Source: Smittium culicis (taxonomy: Eukaryota > Kickxellomycota > Harpellomycetes > Harpellales > Legeriomycetaceae). From it: a DNA stretch of 53,301 nt. Numbering within the stretch: position 1 is the first letter of the stretch; every line of letters begins with the position of its first letter. The position numbers were made by a program, and so were the translations under genes. The notes beneath the pieces are model-generated. The model was given only the letters and a program-made list of their open reading frames with translations. It did no database searches and was not told the DNA's origin. Location of the stretch: assembly GCA_001970855.1 (NCBI GenBank), contig LSSN01000248.1, positions 1 to 53,301 of the forward strand. Reading direction: 5' to 3'. This document shows, piece by piece, positions 34,282 through 46,100 of this stretch.

Positions 34282-36925
34282 ACAGGTTAAATTGTGTAAA
34301 TAAAGTAAAGAAAAGAAAAGAAGAGTGTGTGCATAAGTGCAATTGAGTTAAAAGATTGAGTGCTATTATAAGTAAGGTATGATTCAATTATTATTGGGTA
34401 GAAAAATGATTACATGTAACTTTAGGCTAAAAAAGAAGAAATTGTTTCTCGATTAACCCTTTCCCGTCCAGCTCTATTTAAAAAAAATCAATATTATGAT
34501 TCGTAATTGATTTATAAGCAAATTTACTATTTGGCTTTATTTTAGAATATACCAATGATTCACAAGTCCTTAGGGTTATATTAAAAATTGAATGCAGTTG
34601 GCTATATCTGGTGGGCCAAAAGTAATTTACCGCCCTTGAAAGGGTTAAACGAATGAACAGGAAAATGATGGAAGTGAATATGATAGTATAAAAAAGACTA
34701 AAATAGGCTCATCGAATGTGTGACAGATTAAGTTTTTGGCGAATTGAAAAGAGTAAGTAAGTAATGATATACTAATCTGGTGTGTACAACCATAAAAAGG
34801 CGCAAACTCAGCCAGTTATATACGATTAAAAATAAATAATTTCTAAAAATTGAGCGTAAGCCAATATAACTGAAATATATACTCTAGAGGAAACCATTTT
34901 TTTCTGTTGAAATTTCGTATACATCTTTTATAAAAAAAAATAAAAAGCAGCGAGTAATTTTCTGCTATAAGGATACCTATAAAATGACAGCGCTTTTACC
35001 CTTTCCGGAGCGAATGACCCAAGCTTAAAAAAAAAAAAAAACAAAAGCCAAAATTGGATAGATAAATTGAAAATCGTCGGCTATTAATGAATTTGTAAAT
35101 AATTCAATAAAATAAAAATTTTATAAAGTTTTATAGATTGGCATCAGGGTAGATAATTTTTTTAATTTTATTTTTGGACCAGCGGCCCAAATGTAACATT
35201 AATTTATTAAGAAAACAGATAAAAATTAAGTAATCAAAAAGCTATCGAACCAAATTGTATGGGTGAATATTTTGGCAGTCAGAAAAAAAATGAACTGTCC
35301 CCTGAAAGGGGCTAATTAAGTCCGATGACTAATTATTAGATAGATCTTTTCATTGTGAAACGTCACCTATTACGCGACAATGTATTTTCAAGTATTTAGC
35401 GCAACTTTTTAAGAATCTCAAGCTTTATTCGACAGAGTATATTGCAGTTTATCCTATTTTGGCATTTCGAGATTCAATCAGAGTTATTTATTGACCGCAG
35501 TAGATTTAGATTGTTTAGGCATTAAAGAATAATGTTATTCGGGGATGTTTAGTTTCATATGTCTAGGCGTTGCTAAAACTAAAGCGCGTCAAATTTCTGT
35601 TGTATGTTCAACCTTTTCAAGGTTTTTGATACTTCTGATATTCGTTAGTGGCCATAGAAAGGCTAATCAATGCGTACAATGAGATCATCTTTCGGATTGT
35701 AGGAAGCGAGTGACGTGAAGTGAGATAAAGTATAGCTCGGCTGTCTTTTTAAAGTATCCTTAGTTCAGATATTCTAGAACCTAAAAGTTCTAGATTTGCA
35801 CAAATTGAACTATAAACAAGAACACCGGTTTGTTTTAGGATCATTAAAATCTCAAGCGATACTAGCTACGTTGATTATGTGGATGCGTGGAGATCAATTG
35901 GCGCGATATAAGCGCTAAATTATGAGGAGGCAATTATTTTTTCCGAAAAGATTCAATCAATCAATCTATTGCTCTAGAACTCATAGGCAGTGTACCGTTG
36001 TCGTGGTTACAGGATCTGATGTGTCAAGATTGGCTATTTTCAGCGGTAAAGGAGCTTCATAGGGCAATAGAGAAATATCCAGCCTGATAACAGACTTGTC
36101 CCAAAAATAACTCCAATTGAGGCCCGCAATGATTGGCAGAATAGTCCACTAAGAATTATCCACCATAATGATTATGAGATTATGATGATCAGCTATTGCT
36201 ATTATAGAGAGAGTATACTTTGACTTGGTGGGCTGGGTAGTCCGTGTGGTGGACATCATTGGTCAGAAAATAGGACAAGTTGTGGCAAGTATTTAAGCCA
36301 GTGATCTGCAGCTGCGGGTGCCATCTTAACAGAGACAACTCACCACTACTCCCACTAATCCCAAATGCGCGCTTTCATTGCCAGAAGGCGTCACAATTAA
36401 AATACAGATTTGGTTTTTAAAAGCTCAATTTTATTGAGAAAAATAGTTCGTTAAAATTTATAGTGCCACCAAATCGGGTTATAATTTTTTTTACTATTAA
36501 TATTCTTTTGCGCCTATCGCAAGTAAACATAGAAATTGGCTAACTCTTCTGGATGATATCCTAAATACCTCTGATAGATTTTTATAATGGCTTTTTTTTC
36601 TCGGGAATTTTTAAAATGCCTCCGGAAAAAAAAAAAACAATTTGATGCCTGGAACATCAGCTATCTGCTACCTTAAACCAAATATCCGCCTTTTCACATA
36701 TATCTAGATGTACGCAAATATTTTTGTTATACATCTAGCTAACACACTATTAGTTTTTGTTTTTACTCTTTTTCTACAATCGCTAGACTATACCCACCCC
36801 ACCCCTTTTATAACACCCATACTCTAACTCCTCCTCCTGCTCCTTCAATACTTTATTAAACACAATCCCCTGCAATCCTTCCCGCAAAATCACCTTTATA
36901 CTTCAAATATACATCCCTTGCTTTC
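34282..36925. other. Intergenic region with repeats and a GC-richer relic
   Basis: Holds an intact MITE (34453-34648) and possibly a longer relative between about 34995 and 35322, with ends TTTTACCCTTTCCGGAGC and CTGTCCCCTGAAAGGGGCTAA. From about 35400 to 36400 the composition becomes visibly richer in G+C but no frame stays open for 60 codons. That part may be a decayed gene or transposon. The last 300 bases are CT-rich and look like the promoter of the next gene. Confidence 0.5.
34453..34648 (+). mobile_element. piggyBac-like MITE, best preserved copy (196 bp)
   Basis: TTAA-CCCTTTCCCGTCCA at the left and CCCTTGAAAGGG-TTAA at the right. The 196-bp interval including both TTAA sites fits a non-autonomous element with piggyBac-type TTAA target duplication and CCC termini. 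Internal landmarks shared by all copies: GATTCGT, TATTTGGC, ATATACCAATGATT, TGCAGTTGGCTATATCTG and TTTACCGCC. No coding capacity. No transposase of this family is seen in the window. Confidence 0.75.
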
Positions 36926-39645
36926 ATGGACTTGAAAGGTAGCCCCTCTTTCGCTCTCACACACATTCTCGTATTGCTCTTTATAACACTTCCTATTTTA
37001 TCACTATAGAGCTTGTCAACGATATCGAGCTACCTTGCTACGAACAACTAAAAGATGTCACCCTCAATGTCATTAATCTGTACCCGACCGCCATGATTCC
37101 TATCAGAATCCCTGAATTTCTTTATAAACTTAAACACAATTTATTTCCAAATTACTTCCTTTACGCCCTGTTAGCTGCTGGCTGTGAAATTTTAGAGCCT
37201 CATATCACCGACAGAAAAAAAAGATCCGATATAAAATATGCAAACATGGCCATGGATATCCTAGAAAGAATTTCCGACATTCATGATCCCCATATTATTT
37301 GGGCTTGCTGCTTAATTGATTCCTACTTTTGGAAAGTTATTGAAGAAGACAAACGCCGAGTCATTTATGGTACTAAATAACCCCTCCCCCATAACTATCT
37401 AACATTTCAACCCCGTCTATTCGTATTTTCATATTTTACCTTCTTATTCTATTGCCACTTAACTATACGCTCTAAAACAATTAGTAACTCCCACATACAA
37501 AAATTTTATTTATAGGGCTTCCTAGATTGTATTCCGATTTTATTACCTTTTTAACTACATTATTTTTTATTACTTTTTACAATTAATCATTATTTATTTA
37601 ATTGTCATTTTGTAGGCTTATATTGAAAACAAAACTGTATCAACTCGATTTAAATAAAAAAACAACCGTTTTCAATGATCCTGACCAATTAGAATTTAAA
37701 AGACGAGTGTGGTGGTCATATGTAATCTCTTATAAAAGCCGTTTCATCTTCGGCTCTGTCGCTAAAGACTTTCATGATTTAGATATTTGCGTCAACCTTC
37801 CATCTAACGATTTCAAATGGAAATTTGGTGGAAACGTTTTAGTATGCGATAAAGAATTGGCTCCTATAAATGATTATGCAAATTCATGTCCTCCCTCTGA
37901 ATTGCCTAAAGATAACTTTTCTTTTCTAATTAAAATTTACTTCCTTTTCGATAAAATTTCCACTTTTTTGAACTCGAGATGGCAATCTAACCCCAAACCC
38001 CCAAATAAAATTATATCAAACTTTATTTTCTTAACTGAAAAAGTAAATCAAGTAATTAAACAAACAAACGAAAAATACAACGACTCCGTTTTCCATAATC
38101 CTAGTCGCCTCTTTAAAAATTACAGCCGCTTCGACCTCTTAAGCAGATCTTCAAATTTATCTTTTGCCTATATTTGTAAACAATTTTGTTACAGCATGGT
38201 CGTATATCTATATCAATCTGAATTGGTTCGCGTAAAAAATCGCCTTATTCACCCCAACAGAATTAAATCTGCAAAATTAAAATGCCTCGAAGCTGCCACT
38301 AAACAAGCCGAACTTTTTAGCTGGAAAATTAAAAATATCCCCAAACCTTACCGCGACTCTACAACCACTCCTTGGAAACTCTTCAGTGCTGTCATTATTA
38401 TAAATTATTCTTGCATAGGAAAAGATAACTCTATAAATCAGCCCGATTCTCTATACAACACTTTTGCAAACAATTTCAGCTCTCTTTCAAAGCATTTCGA
38501 TTGTATCACCTACTTATTATTACATTTACAAAGCCTGTTCTTGATTAAAAAAAAATCAAGCCTAAAAAATAGTTCAAAACCTGAACTACATAGCCTGATG
38601 AATAATTTTTCAATCGCACGCCATGACATTGACCCATGGCTCATTCCTAAGTACTCTAGTTTTTTAAAGTTTTTTTGCTGTTTCCAAAGTAATCACACAA
38701 CCCTTGACATATATGAATACCTGTACCCAGATGGTCAAATTTCCGCAAATAGATTAACTAGTTCCTTAGAAAAAAATCTCGTAAAAAGCTCCAATAATTA
38801 TAATAAATCAATATCCAATCAAAAAATAGCATTCTATACAAATTCGGAATCTAAATTAAGCGACGATAGCTCTTCTGTCACCTCGTCGAGCTCATCAAGC
38901 TCTGAAGAAAACAGTCTAAATTTTTTGGCTAAATATGGAATCAAACAAATTGAATTCCAAATTAAAGAATTCCAATCTTTTTTTGATAACTACTACAAAC
39001 AACCAAGTGAACCAAAATTTAATTTTTTTAGCGACCTAAAACTTGAACTGTCTGACTTTTTAAATGATAGGCTCCTTATAAATCTAGAACTGCATAAACT
39101 AAAAATCAATCGAACTTCATATTCCTCCTCCAATAAAAGTATCTTTTTTTTTTTCAACTTAAAGCTCTTAACGAATTTTTTTTCTTAATGATTTTTTTTA
39201 AAATTTTTTAATCTTAGGAATCGCATACACTACACCAAACTTCGATGCTGAAAACACCATAAATCACATAAATTCTATCAAAGGATACACAGAATCTCTA
39301 ATTCGCAGTAAAAAAAAACTCCAAAGATCTAGCCTAATAAATAAAAAAAATTCTGTTCAAAAGCTACCTAATTCGCCTCGGTCTAATCAAAATAAAACTA
39401 ATTTTGATTTACCCCAAACATCACAAAATAATACTAAATCCAACAAAAATAAAACCCGTGAAGAACGGCTTGAAGTTACAAATCTAATGAAACCTCCTCA
39501 ATTTAAGGATTTTTACAATTCTGACTCTTTCCTAGATACACACTCTGATAATTCTCATGGCAACCCTTTATCAAATAATAATAACAATATCGATAATCAA
39601 GGAATTGTTCCCCCGCCTGTCTTTAAACTACGCCATAAAGAGTAA
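36926..39645 (+). CDS. Fungal transcription-factor middle-homology-region protein, five exons, no zinc cluster seen
   Basis: Proposed exons 36926-36938, 37010-37369, 37517-37529, 37616-39138 and 39218-39645 join in frame to 778 residues. The N-terminal 230 residues read like the fungal_trans domain (PF04082): INLYPTAMIPIRIPEFLYKL, FLYALLAAGCEILEPH, then GLPRLLILKTKLYQLDL and LEFKRRVWWSYVISYKSRF, where RRVWW is the hallmark. The centre holds amphipathic helices, a Ser run (around SSVTSSSSSSSEE) and the last exon is Asn/Lys-rich. The domain normally follows an N-terminal Zn2Cys6 DNA-binding cluster. None precedes it here within reach, so either an upstream exon is missed or the protein regulates without its own DNA-binding domain. 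Exon 3 is only 13 bases; it restores both frame and domain continuity. The start codon is tentative. Confidence 0.7.
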
Positions 39646-41795
39646 CAATGATCTTTATCCCTATCTCTTAATATTCGCTCTCCAGACACGATTCCATTTT
39701 TTTCATTGCATTTTATATCCTGATTACGCATCATATTTTTTTCTTATTTATAAATTATTCTCTAGGCATTTAAAATGATTCTTTTTTATACCTACTTCAA
39801 AGAATATCTTATCTCACGCCTCGTATTACCCACTTCCTATCTCAATTGTGTCTTGTATTTATTTCTGTAAATAAATTATACCTAATTATTTAATTCATTT
39901 TAATTTTAATCTCGATCTAGATTTTTTTTATGTGTTTGACGTCTAGATCTATCAGTTTTTTCTAACCTTGAGCAACTTTATTAGAAATAAAAAATTGTAA
40001 TTGATAAATTTTATTACTGCTAATAACTACACATTTGTGCGTACAATGGACCCCCTCAAATAATTTATTCATTCAATTATTTTGCTAATAGAAGCGCCAA
40101 TGAAAATAATCAAAAACTTCTAGTAAAAAATATGGATGATTTTGAACGAAGAGGGCACTTTGTTGCAAGTTAAATATTATTGTCAGGACTGAAAAGACAT
40201 TTCGATTTTTATATTTTTTCGTTAAATTTTGAAGTTTTTATTTGATAAAGCAGAGAAAAGATTTTGCTCAATTAGCCTTAGATTTTTTATGCGATTTTAT
40301 ACACTGTTAATATGTTAAAATGACTCCATCAAAAATAATCACCCATATACTAATTTTTAATTATATTAATTTGTATAACTATGACATAATCAATATTATA
40401 CTGTAACAAATGTACAGAGGGTTCAGCCAATTTTTTATATGCCTGTAAAGTATTATTTCAAAGAGCCTATACAGCAGATAAAGTGCAACGGCGATAAGAA
40501 CTAATGCCATAATCACTGCTAAATTCGGCTCAAGTCAAGAAAAAAAAATTAAATATTGTAATATTTTCGAACTCTCGATTGGAGCAAAATAGTGAATAAA
40601 AAGTGTCTTCCTAGCCATTTCAAGTATGCATGGATCAATTTATCAAACAGTCGATATTATAGAACATAATTATAAAGGATTTCAATACCTCTATAATTAA
40701 TAAAAATTTATCTTGATTTTAGATAGGACGAGCATGGTTCATTCATATCCTAATATACTACCGAGAAGGTTAAAAAGAAGAATACTGTATTATATAGTCG
40801 AATAGAGAAAGCTCAGTAATCGCGTAAAAGAGATGTTATTTAATCGCAATACTATTCATCAATCAAAAATATAGTACTCCAAAAATAATTATCTGAATTT
40901 AAAGCTGGTCTTTTCCTGAATCGACTGGAGCTTTTAAAGGTTTACCGAAAAGCTCTATATGATCCAGAACTAAAATAATCCTCATTTCTGATATCATTAC
41001 AATCAATGATCACAAGAAAGAGAGTGAAAATCTGTACAATATAAAAAGAGTTGGAATAATTCAAGAAAATTTTTTTGATATTAACAAATACACAGATAAG
41101 TCGATGATAAATTTTTTTCAATCAATTGAAGTTCTAGGAACCATTGTCAGCACTCAATGAATGTATTTTAAAGTGATTTCTGCCATTATAAGACTTGTAA
41201 AACTAAAGACGAATAAGACTTCCAAAGCTCAGCATACTGACTTGATATACTGAATATTATCTGTATGTTTAAAATATTTTTATCTATTTCCTCCTAGATT
41301 TGCTTATTTTTTGACAGTATTCGGAACTCAACCATCGATATAATGTAAAGTTATAGTCACGATAATCAAATTCGATATTGATCACATAAATTGAAACTAA
41401 GAATATCAAATTCTCGTAGAACTAATTTAATTAGGCTTTTTCACTTTTTTATTAATATAAAATAAAAGTTTTGACGTATTACTGATTTGAGCTACTCAAA
41501 TCAAGGTATTTATATGGTACCTTAAGAAAATCAAGGCTATGTAGCAGGAGGTATGATACTCATAGATTAATCAGGACTATGAAACTGGAGGAATTGGAAT
41601 TTTACAAAATTCAAAAATAAAAGTTATATAAAGAATTTGGTACCGATGATCAAACATAAAAGATAGCAATATGTTTTTTGCCTGCTAAAAAGTTGATGAA
41701 ATCCATTATGAGTCACAACTTGGAGAGTACAGAGACAATAATAAAGATTTAAAAATAACATATAACCAATTATTATTTATAGATATTAAAAAAAC
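39646..41795. other. Intergenic region
   Basis: AT-rich DNA without a recognisable gene. It contains the dispersed repeat at about 40150-40345 and ends at the long-TIR element. Confidence 0.5.
40150..40345 (+). repeat. Dispersed repeat shared with 29925-30160
   Basis: Ordered shared blocks: TTTGTTGCAAGTTAAATATT, ATTTCGATTTTTATATT, TTCGTTAAATTTTGAA, GCGATTTTATACACTGTTAA and an end AATAATCACCCATATA resembling the CTTCTCGAAATAATCTCCCA core. Confidence 0.4.
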
Positions 41796-42068
41796 GGTTA
41801 ACTATTAAACACAAGAACTTTTATTAATTTCCAAGATCTTTTATTAAAATCCAAGAACTTTTCTTAATTCCAAGAACTTTTACTTAATTGGAAGATCTTT
41901 TTCTTAATTTCCAAGATTTATTCATAAAATAGGCGCGAATTTCAAGACTTTTTTTAATTAAATCCAAGACGATTTTTCACGCCAATTATTATGAATTAAT
42001 TCATTGGTTTGGAATGTTGTAATTTTACAGAATGCTAGAAATTGGCTATTTTCATTACATAATAGCTA
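41796..42068 (+). repeat. Left terminal inverted repeat (273 bp)
   Basis: Contains eight CAAGA-type motifs, six of them spaced 19-21 bp apart, followed by a unique inner part ending CATTACATAATAGCTA. Confidence 0.85.
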
Positions 42069-42092
42069 CTATTGTAATTTTAAAGCGAATCA

Positions 42093-42216
42093 GTTGTTTG
42101 CCCATTCATGCACGGTAGACTGTTTGTGATCACAGGATATAGCCAACCGTATTAAGATACAATAATTTAATATCGAGACTTTAAAAGTTATTGGTTTATT
42201 GTATAGTAGCAGCAAG
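42093..42216 (-). repeat. MITE copy 7 inside the long-TIR element (diverged)
   Basis: GTTTGCCCATTCATGCACGG, TAGACTGTTTG, GGATATAGCCAACCGTATTA and AGTTATTGGTTTATTG are the right-to-centre landmarks of the MITE in reverse orientation. Confidence 0.5.
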
Positions 42217-42224
42217 TAATAATT

Positions 42225-42427
42225 ATGGCTATGAATCTTGAACGAATCGATTTATTCGATTTAGTAAAGTATGTTGTTCGAGAAAGAGGTAATCGGAAAT
42301 TATTACAACAAAAATATTATACTTTAACTTGAAATTATTAGGATATTTTGATAAGTATCATTATAGTACTAAAACATTTAGCTCAAATAAAACTTTTAAA
42401 TTTTTTAGCTTATATCGCAATAAATAA
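42225..42427 (+). CDS. Possible 49-residue two-exon protein inside the long-TIR element
   Basis: Exons 42225-42288 and 42342-42427 (donor GTAATC, acceptor TTATTAG, 53-bp intron) would give a 49-residue protein starting MAMNLERIDLFDLVKYVVRE. The first 22 residues look like an amphipathic helix. An unspliced 89-codon frame at 42348-42617 overlaps but is low complexity. I do not recognise either. Could be a captured fragment of a host gene, or chance. Confidence 0.25.
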
Positions 42428-42652
42428 AACAACATTTTATTTACTATGGTATAAGTCTAAACGAATAAATATATTTATCAATAACTCAAATTTTCAATGC
42501 TTTAAATTGTATTTAAATTTTACCTATGATTTTTCTACTTTTCTTATAAAACTTATTTATATTATTAAACTTTCATTTTTACAAAGCGAATATCACCTAA
42601 ACTCTTTAAAAAAATAATTAATTGATTTGATACTTGTTTTAAGTAATTTTAT

Positions 42653-42771
42653 TATTTGCCTTTACTATTCACTAAACCAATAGACTCAAAGGATTAGAAT
42701 TTATATTATTTTTATTGGACACGTTTAGTTAAATTTGATGGACCAAAAACAGTCTACCAAATAGAATGGGT
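42653..42771 (+). repeat. MITE copy 8 inside the long-TIR element (diverged)
   Basis: TTATTTGCC, CTAAACCAATAGACTC, TTTATTGGACACGTTTAGTT, GGACCAAAAACAGTCTACC and AATGGG follow the order of the MITE in forward orientation, opposite to copy 7. Confidence 0.45.
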
Positions 42772-42843
42772 ATAAAAGTTGCGATATTGAATGCTGATAA
42801 CAATGCTTATTGATAATAATATTTTACTTAGTATACATATTAA

Positions 42844-43116
42844 TAGCTATTATGTAATGAAAATAGCCAATTTCTAGCATTCTGTAAAATTACAACATTC
42901 CAAACCAATGAATTAATTCATAATAATTGGCGTGAAAAATCGTCTTGGATTTAATTAAAAAAAGTCTTGAAATTCGCGCCTATTTTATGAATAAATCTTG
43001 GAAATTAAGAAAAAGATCTTCCAATTAAGTAAAAGTTCTTGGAATTAAGAAAAGTTCTTGGATTTTAATAAAAGATCTTGGAAATTAATAAAAGTTCTTG
43101 TGTTTAATAGTTAACC
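42844..43116 (-). repeat. Right terminal inverted repeat (273 bp)
   Basis: Reverse complement of 41796-42068 with no difference seen by eye. Confidence 0.85.
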
Positions 43117-46100
43117 ATTAATTTATTACCCATTATTCTCCTCATTAAAAATTAGGATAATAAAATTACACTCAAAAAGTATCATACCCAGTAAAATTAT
43201 ACAACAGAATTATTATTGGTGCCTGAAGAAAAGTAGGATGAAAGCCTATGACTTTTCTATGTAACCATCAAATAAAAATAAAGTACTGAACTTATAGCCA
43301 GTAAATACTAGTAAGTATGATCGAAACAAAAAAATTAAAGATTCTATTGGCCTGGACATTTTTCTTGTTTAATCTGGGCGTAATATTTAGTAGTAAAAAT
43401 TTAATAGACTCATAAATTCTTGCGATAAATAAAATGGACCAACCAGATATAATTCCCAAACAAACGATACTAATTAGTGAAAAAGTGATACTTTTTTTTT
43501 TTAGCTTAGATTTACAGTTATTAAAATGTATATTAGCATAAAAATTAAAGTTTTTAATATAATTCTAAAATATAAATAATAAACTCGCTGAGAAAGGAAG
43601 AAAATAGCGTTAAAATTAAATTAATTTTCGTGTTTTTTTTTATATATAAGATATCATAAGTTTCAAGTAGTTTTTTTACCTTCTCCATCCCCCCATCCTA
43701 GATAATGTCAATGTCAATCCCACTGCCCTATCTTCAATTAGATTTATCAGCCTATCTACTAGCTAAATAATATCAAAGTTAACTATTTCTGCATTTTAAT
43801 AAGGGCTACATTTTTAAATAACTCCGAAAAATGCAGGATTAAACTAGCAAATATAAAATCGTAAAAAATTTCTTTTTATTTAATTGAACTTAATTCGATA
43901 ATGGTTTTAATATCAATAATAATATATTTGGATCAATATCAGGTAGGTGTTACCTTACAGATAGTAGTTTGAATTCATCTGCCAATGCTGTTCGTATAAT
44001 ATTTTATAAAAGAGATTATCATATATAGTTTATATAACTTGAACAATACTTTTAATTGGTTTTGTGAGGTTTAAATCGAACAAAATCTCATTAACAATAT
44101 TTATACACGGGAGATTTCTACGAGAAGCAGGAAATATTTATTTAGTTATTTTATTGATAATGCGGTTAAATAAAATGATCGGTTGTATTAGGTATGCTAC
44201 TTGGTACTATTCTATATAAGGATTATAATATTATATCTTTAATTTATCCTGTTAGAAGTAGACACTGACTAGGAACTCAATTATCTCAACGAGTTCGATT
44301 TTGTTTGAAAGATATCAGGTTCATGACTCCATACTACTCCAGTCATCCAACCCACTTAAAGCAGTGTCAAGACATAAGATTTTGGTTTATATATTGATCT
44401 CAACTCATTTATGTATGCAGCTGATAATCCAGAAGGAGAGTATGTCGTAGCTAAGCTTAACCAAGCGCTACAACAAAGACAATAATTTTTATAAAAAAAA
44501 CCATCTTTATAACCAAAGACAAGATTAACCTAGTTTCTTTACAAATAATTTTAATACTCAATGTAAGTTTTTTTTATAGGAAAGCCTATCTTCTCTTTGT
44601 GAATTTTGATGATTCATCAAATTTTATTTTTTTATATTCATGCTTATTTTTATTTGCCTTGTTATTCAACTTTCTACCACTCCTCTTTACTCTAGATTAT
44701 TCTTTACATTTATTTTTGCTTTAGCTTTCGCTATTACTTTCATTTATCTTTTATACAATATTAATAGCTCGCTTTCTTGATAATTAGGGAAAATAAAGTT
44801 ATAAAAGAGAAAAATTTTATCCCAAAAGAGAAATGGGAAGAAATAAGATCTTAAAGGCATCTGATAACAATCCAAAATTTAAAGTTTAAATAATATATTC
44901 TATATTAAATAGACCCAAATAAAAATTATACAATCTAAAATAAAGCTATAAATGGAGTATTAGGAATACTTTGACAAATACTACGAAAATAATGCTAATT
45001 TTTTGCTTTGGTTGCTATATATAAAAATATCTCCTATTTATTTTATTATATACTATTTACTAAATTAACTATTAAATTAATTAATTTCTTTTCTATTTGT
45101 GGTTATTGTTATGAAAAAAATTATATATATTATTAAATTATTTTCTATAATAAACGCCAATAAAGGTAATTATATATAAAAAATTAGTTATCATTATATA
45201 TAATTTTTATAAGTTTTTAATAGTAAGTTATATATTAATATGCGAATTATTAAACTGAATAGCTACCTTTTTATCGAGCTAAATTAAGCTTAAATAAATT
45301 AGTTTAGGTCAATAACTAAAGATTCGTTAAATTAGTCTATCTGTCTTCGAGTGCAATTTGTTTTAATTTATTACTAAATTATGTTTCATAGGTTTTTGAC
45401 CCTTAAAAATCAGATATTGTTTAGATATTATTTATTCTCGATATTCAAGATAAAGATATTTAGTTTCGTTTTTTACAAGTTAATCTAACAAAATTTTCAA
45501 CAAAAAAATATCCTGCACCAATTTAAATTTGAACAGAGATTAAGAAAAATCATAAGCGCGATATTTAAAAATATCTTTAAAGCTTCTAATAGAAATACTA
45601 CTTATAGTATTTTTTATATGAATTTCAACTAATTAAATTTGTTGTGATTTTTACATATTTTGAAACAAATAAATATGTATAATATAGTATAGGAGGGTAT
45701 TTAAATAATAGCTATTAAAAATTACAAAAATATAGGTCACTTTGGAATATTAGTAAAAATAACGTGATATTATTTATAATACTCTTAAATAGGCGCAAGC
45801 TAATATATATGAAACGGTATCTATTAATATATCTATTTTAGGCATCGCCCGGGGTAGATTATTAATAAGTTTATAAACCGGTGGCATTTTATCAAAAATA
45901 TTGTTTTATAAAAAACATTTGCTTAAGCGAAAGTTTCATACTAGCAGAAATATATTTTTATAAAATTAAAAAATAAAAGAAAATATATATATAATTATTT
46001 TAAAAGTGAGAAAATATAGTTAGTATGATTTAATATATAAATCTTCAATTATCATATTATTTAGAGCTTCTTGCTATAAATTTTCTTTTTTTCGGTGTTT

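Larger units (their letters stand above)
41796..43116. mobile_element. 1.3-kb element with 273-bp inverted terminal repeats, identical by eye
   Basis: Left arm 41796-42068 and right arm 42844-43116 are exact reverse complements as far as I can read. The ends are GGTTAACTATTAAACACAAG. In each arm the motif CAAGA(A/T)CTTTT recurs at a nearly constant 20-bp spacing (left arm starts 41812, 41832, 41852, 41871, 41891, 41912, then 41943 and 41965), like subterminal transposase-binding sites. The 775-bp centre holds two diverged MITE copies in opposite orientation and a possible 49-codon two-exon frame. No transposase is encoded, so it would be non-autonomous. A TTAA duplication (the TTAA two bases in from each end) is possible but cannot be proven because it lies within the palindromic ends. 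Confidence 0.8.

Noticed and set aside
39557..39778. 73-codon plus-strand frame after the transcription-factor gene
   Set aside because: It overlaps the last exon in another frame; the exon frame is open for 142 codons and fits the splice phase.
41812..41965. Regularly spaced 20-bp motifs considered as a CRISPR-like array
   Set aside because: The spacing leaves no unique spacers, the units are degenerate, the array is mirrored in the other arm and the DNA is eukaryotic.
44385..44485. About 30-codon protein-like stretch ending in a stop
   Set aside because: Too short, no acceptor or donor in phase and no neighbouring exon; could be chance.
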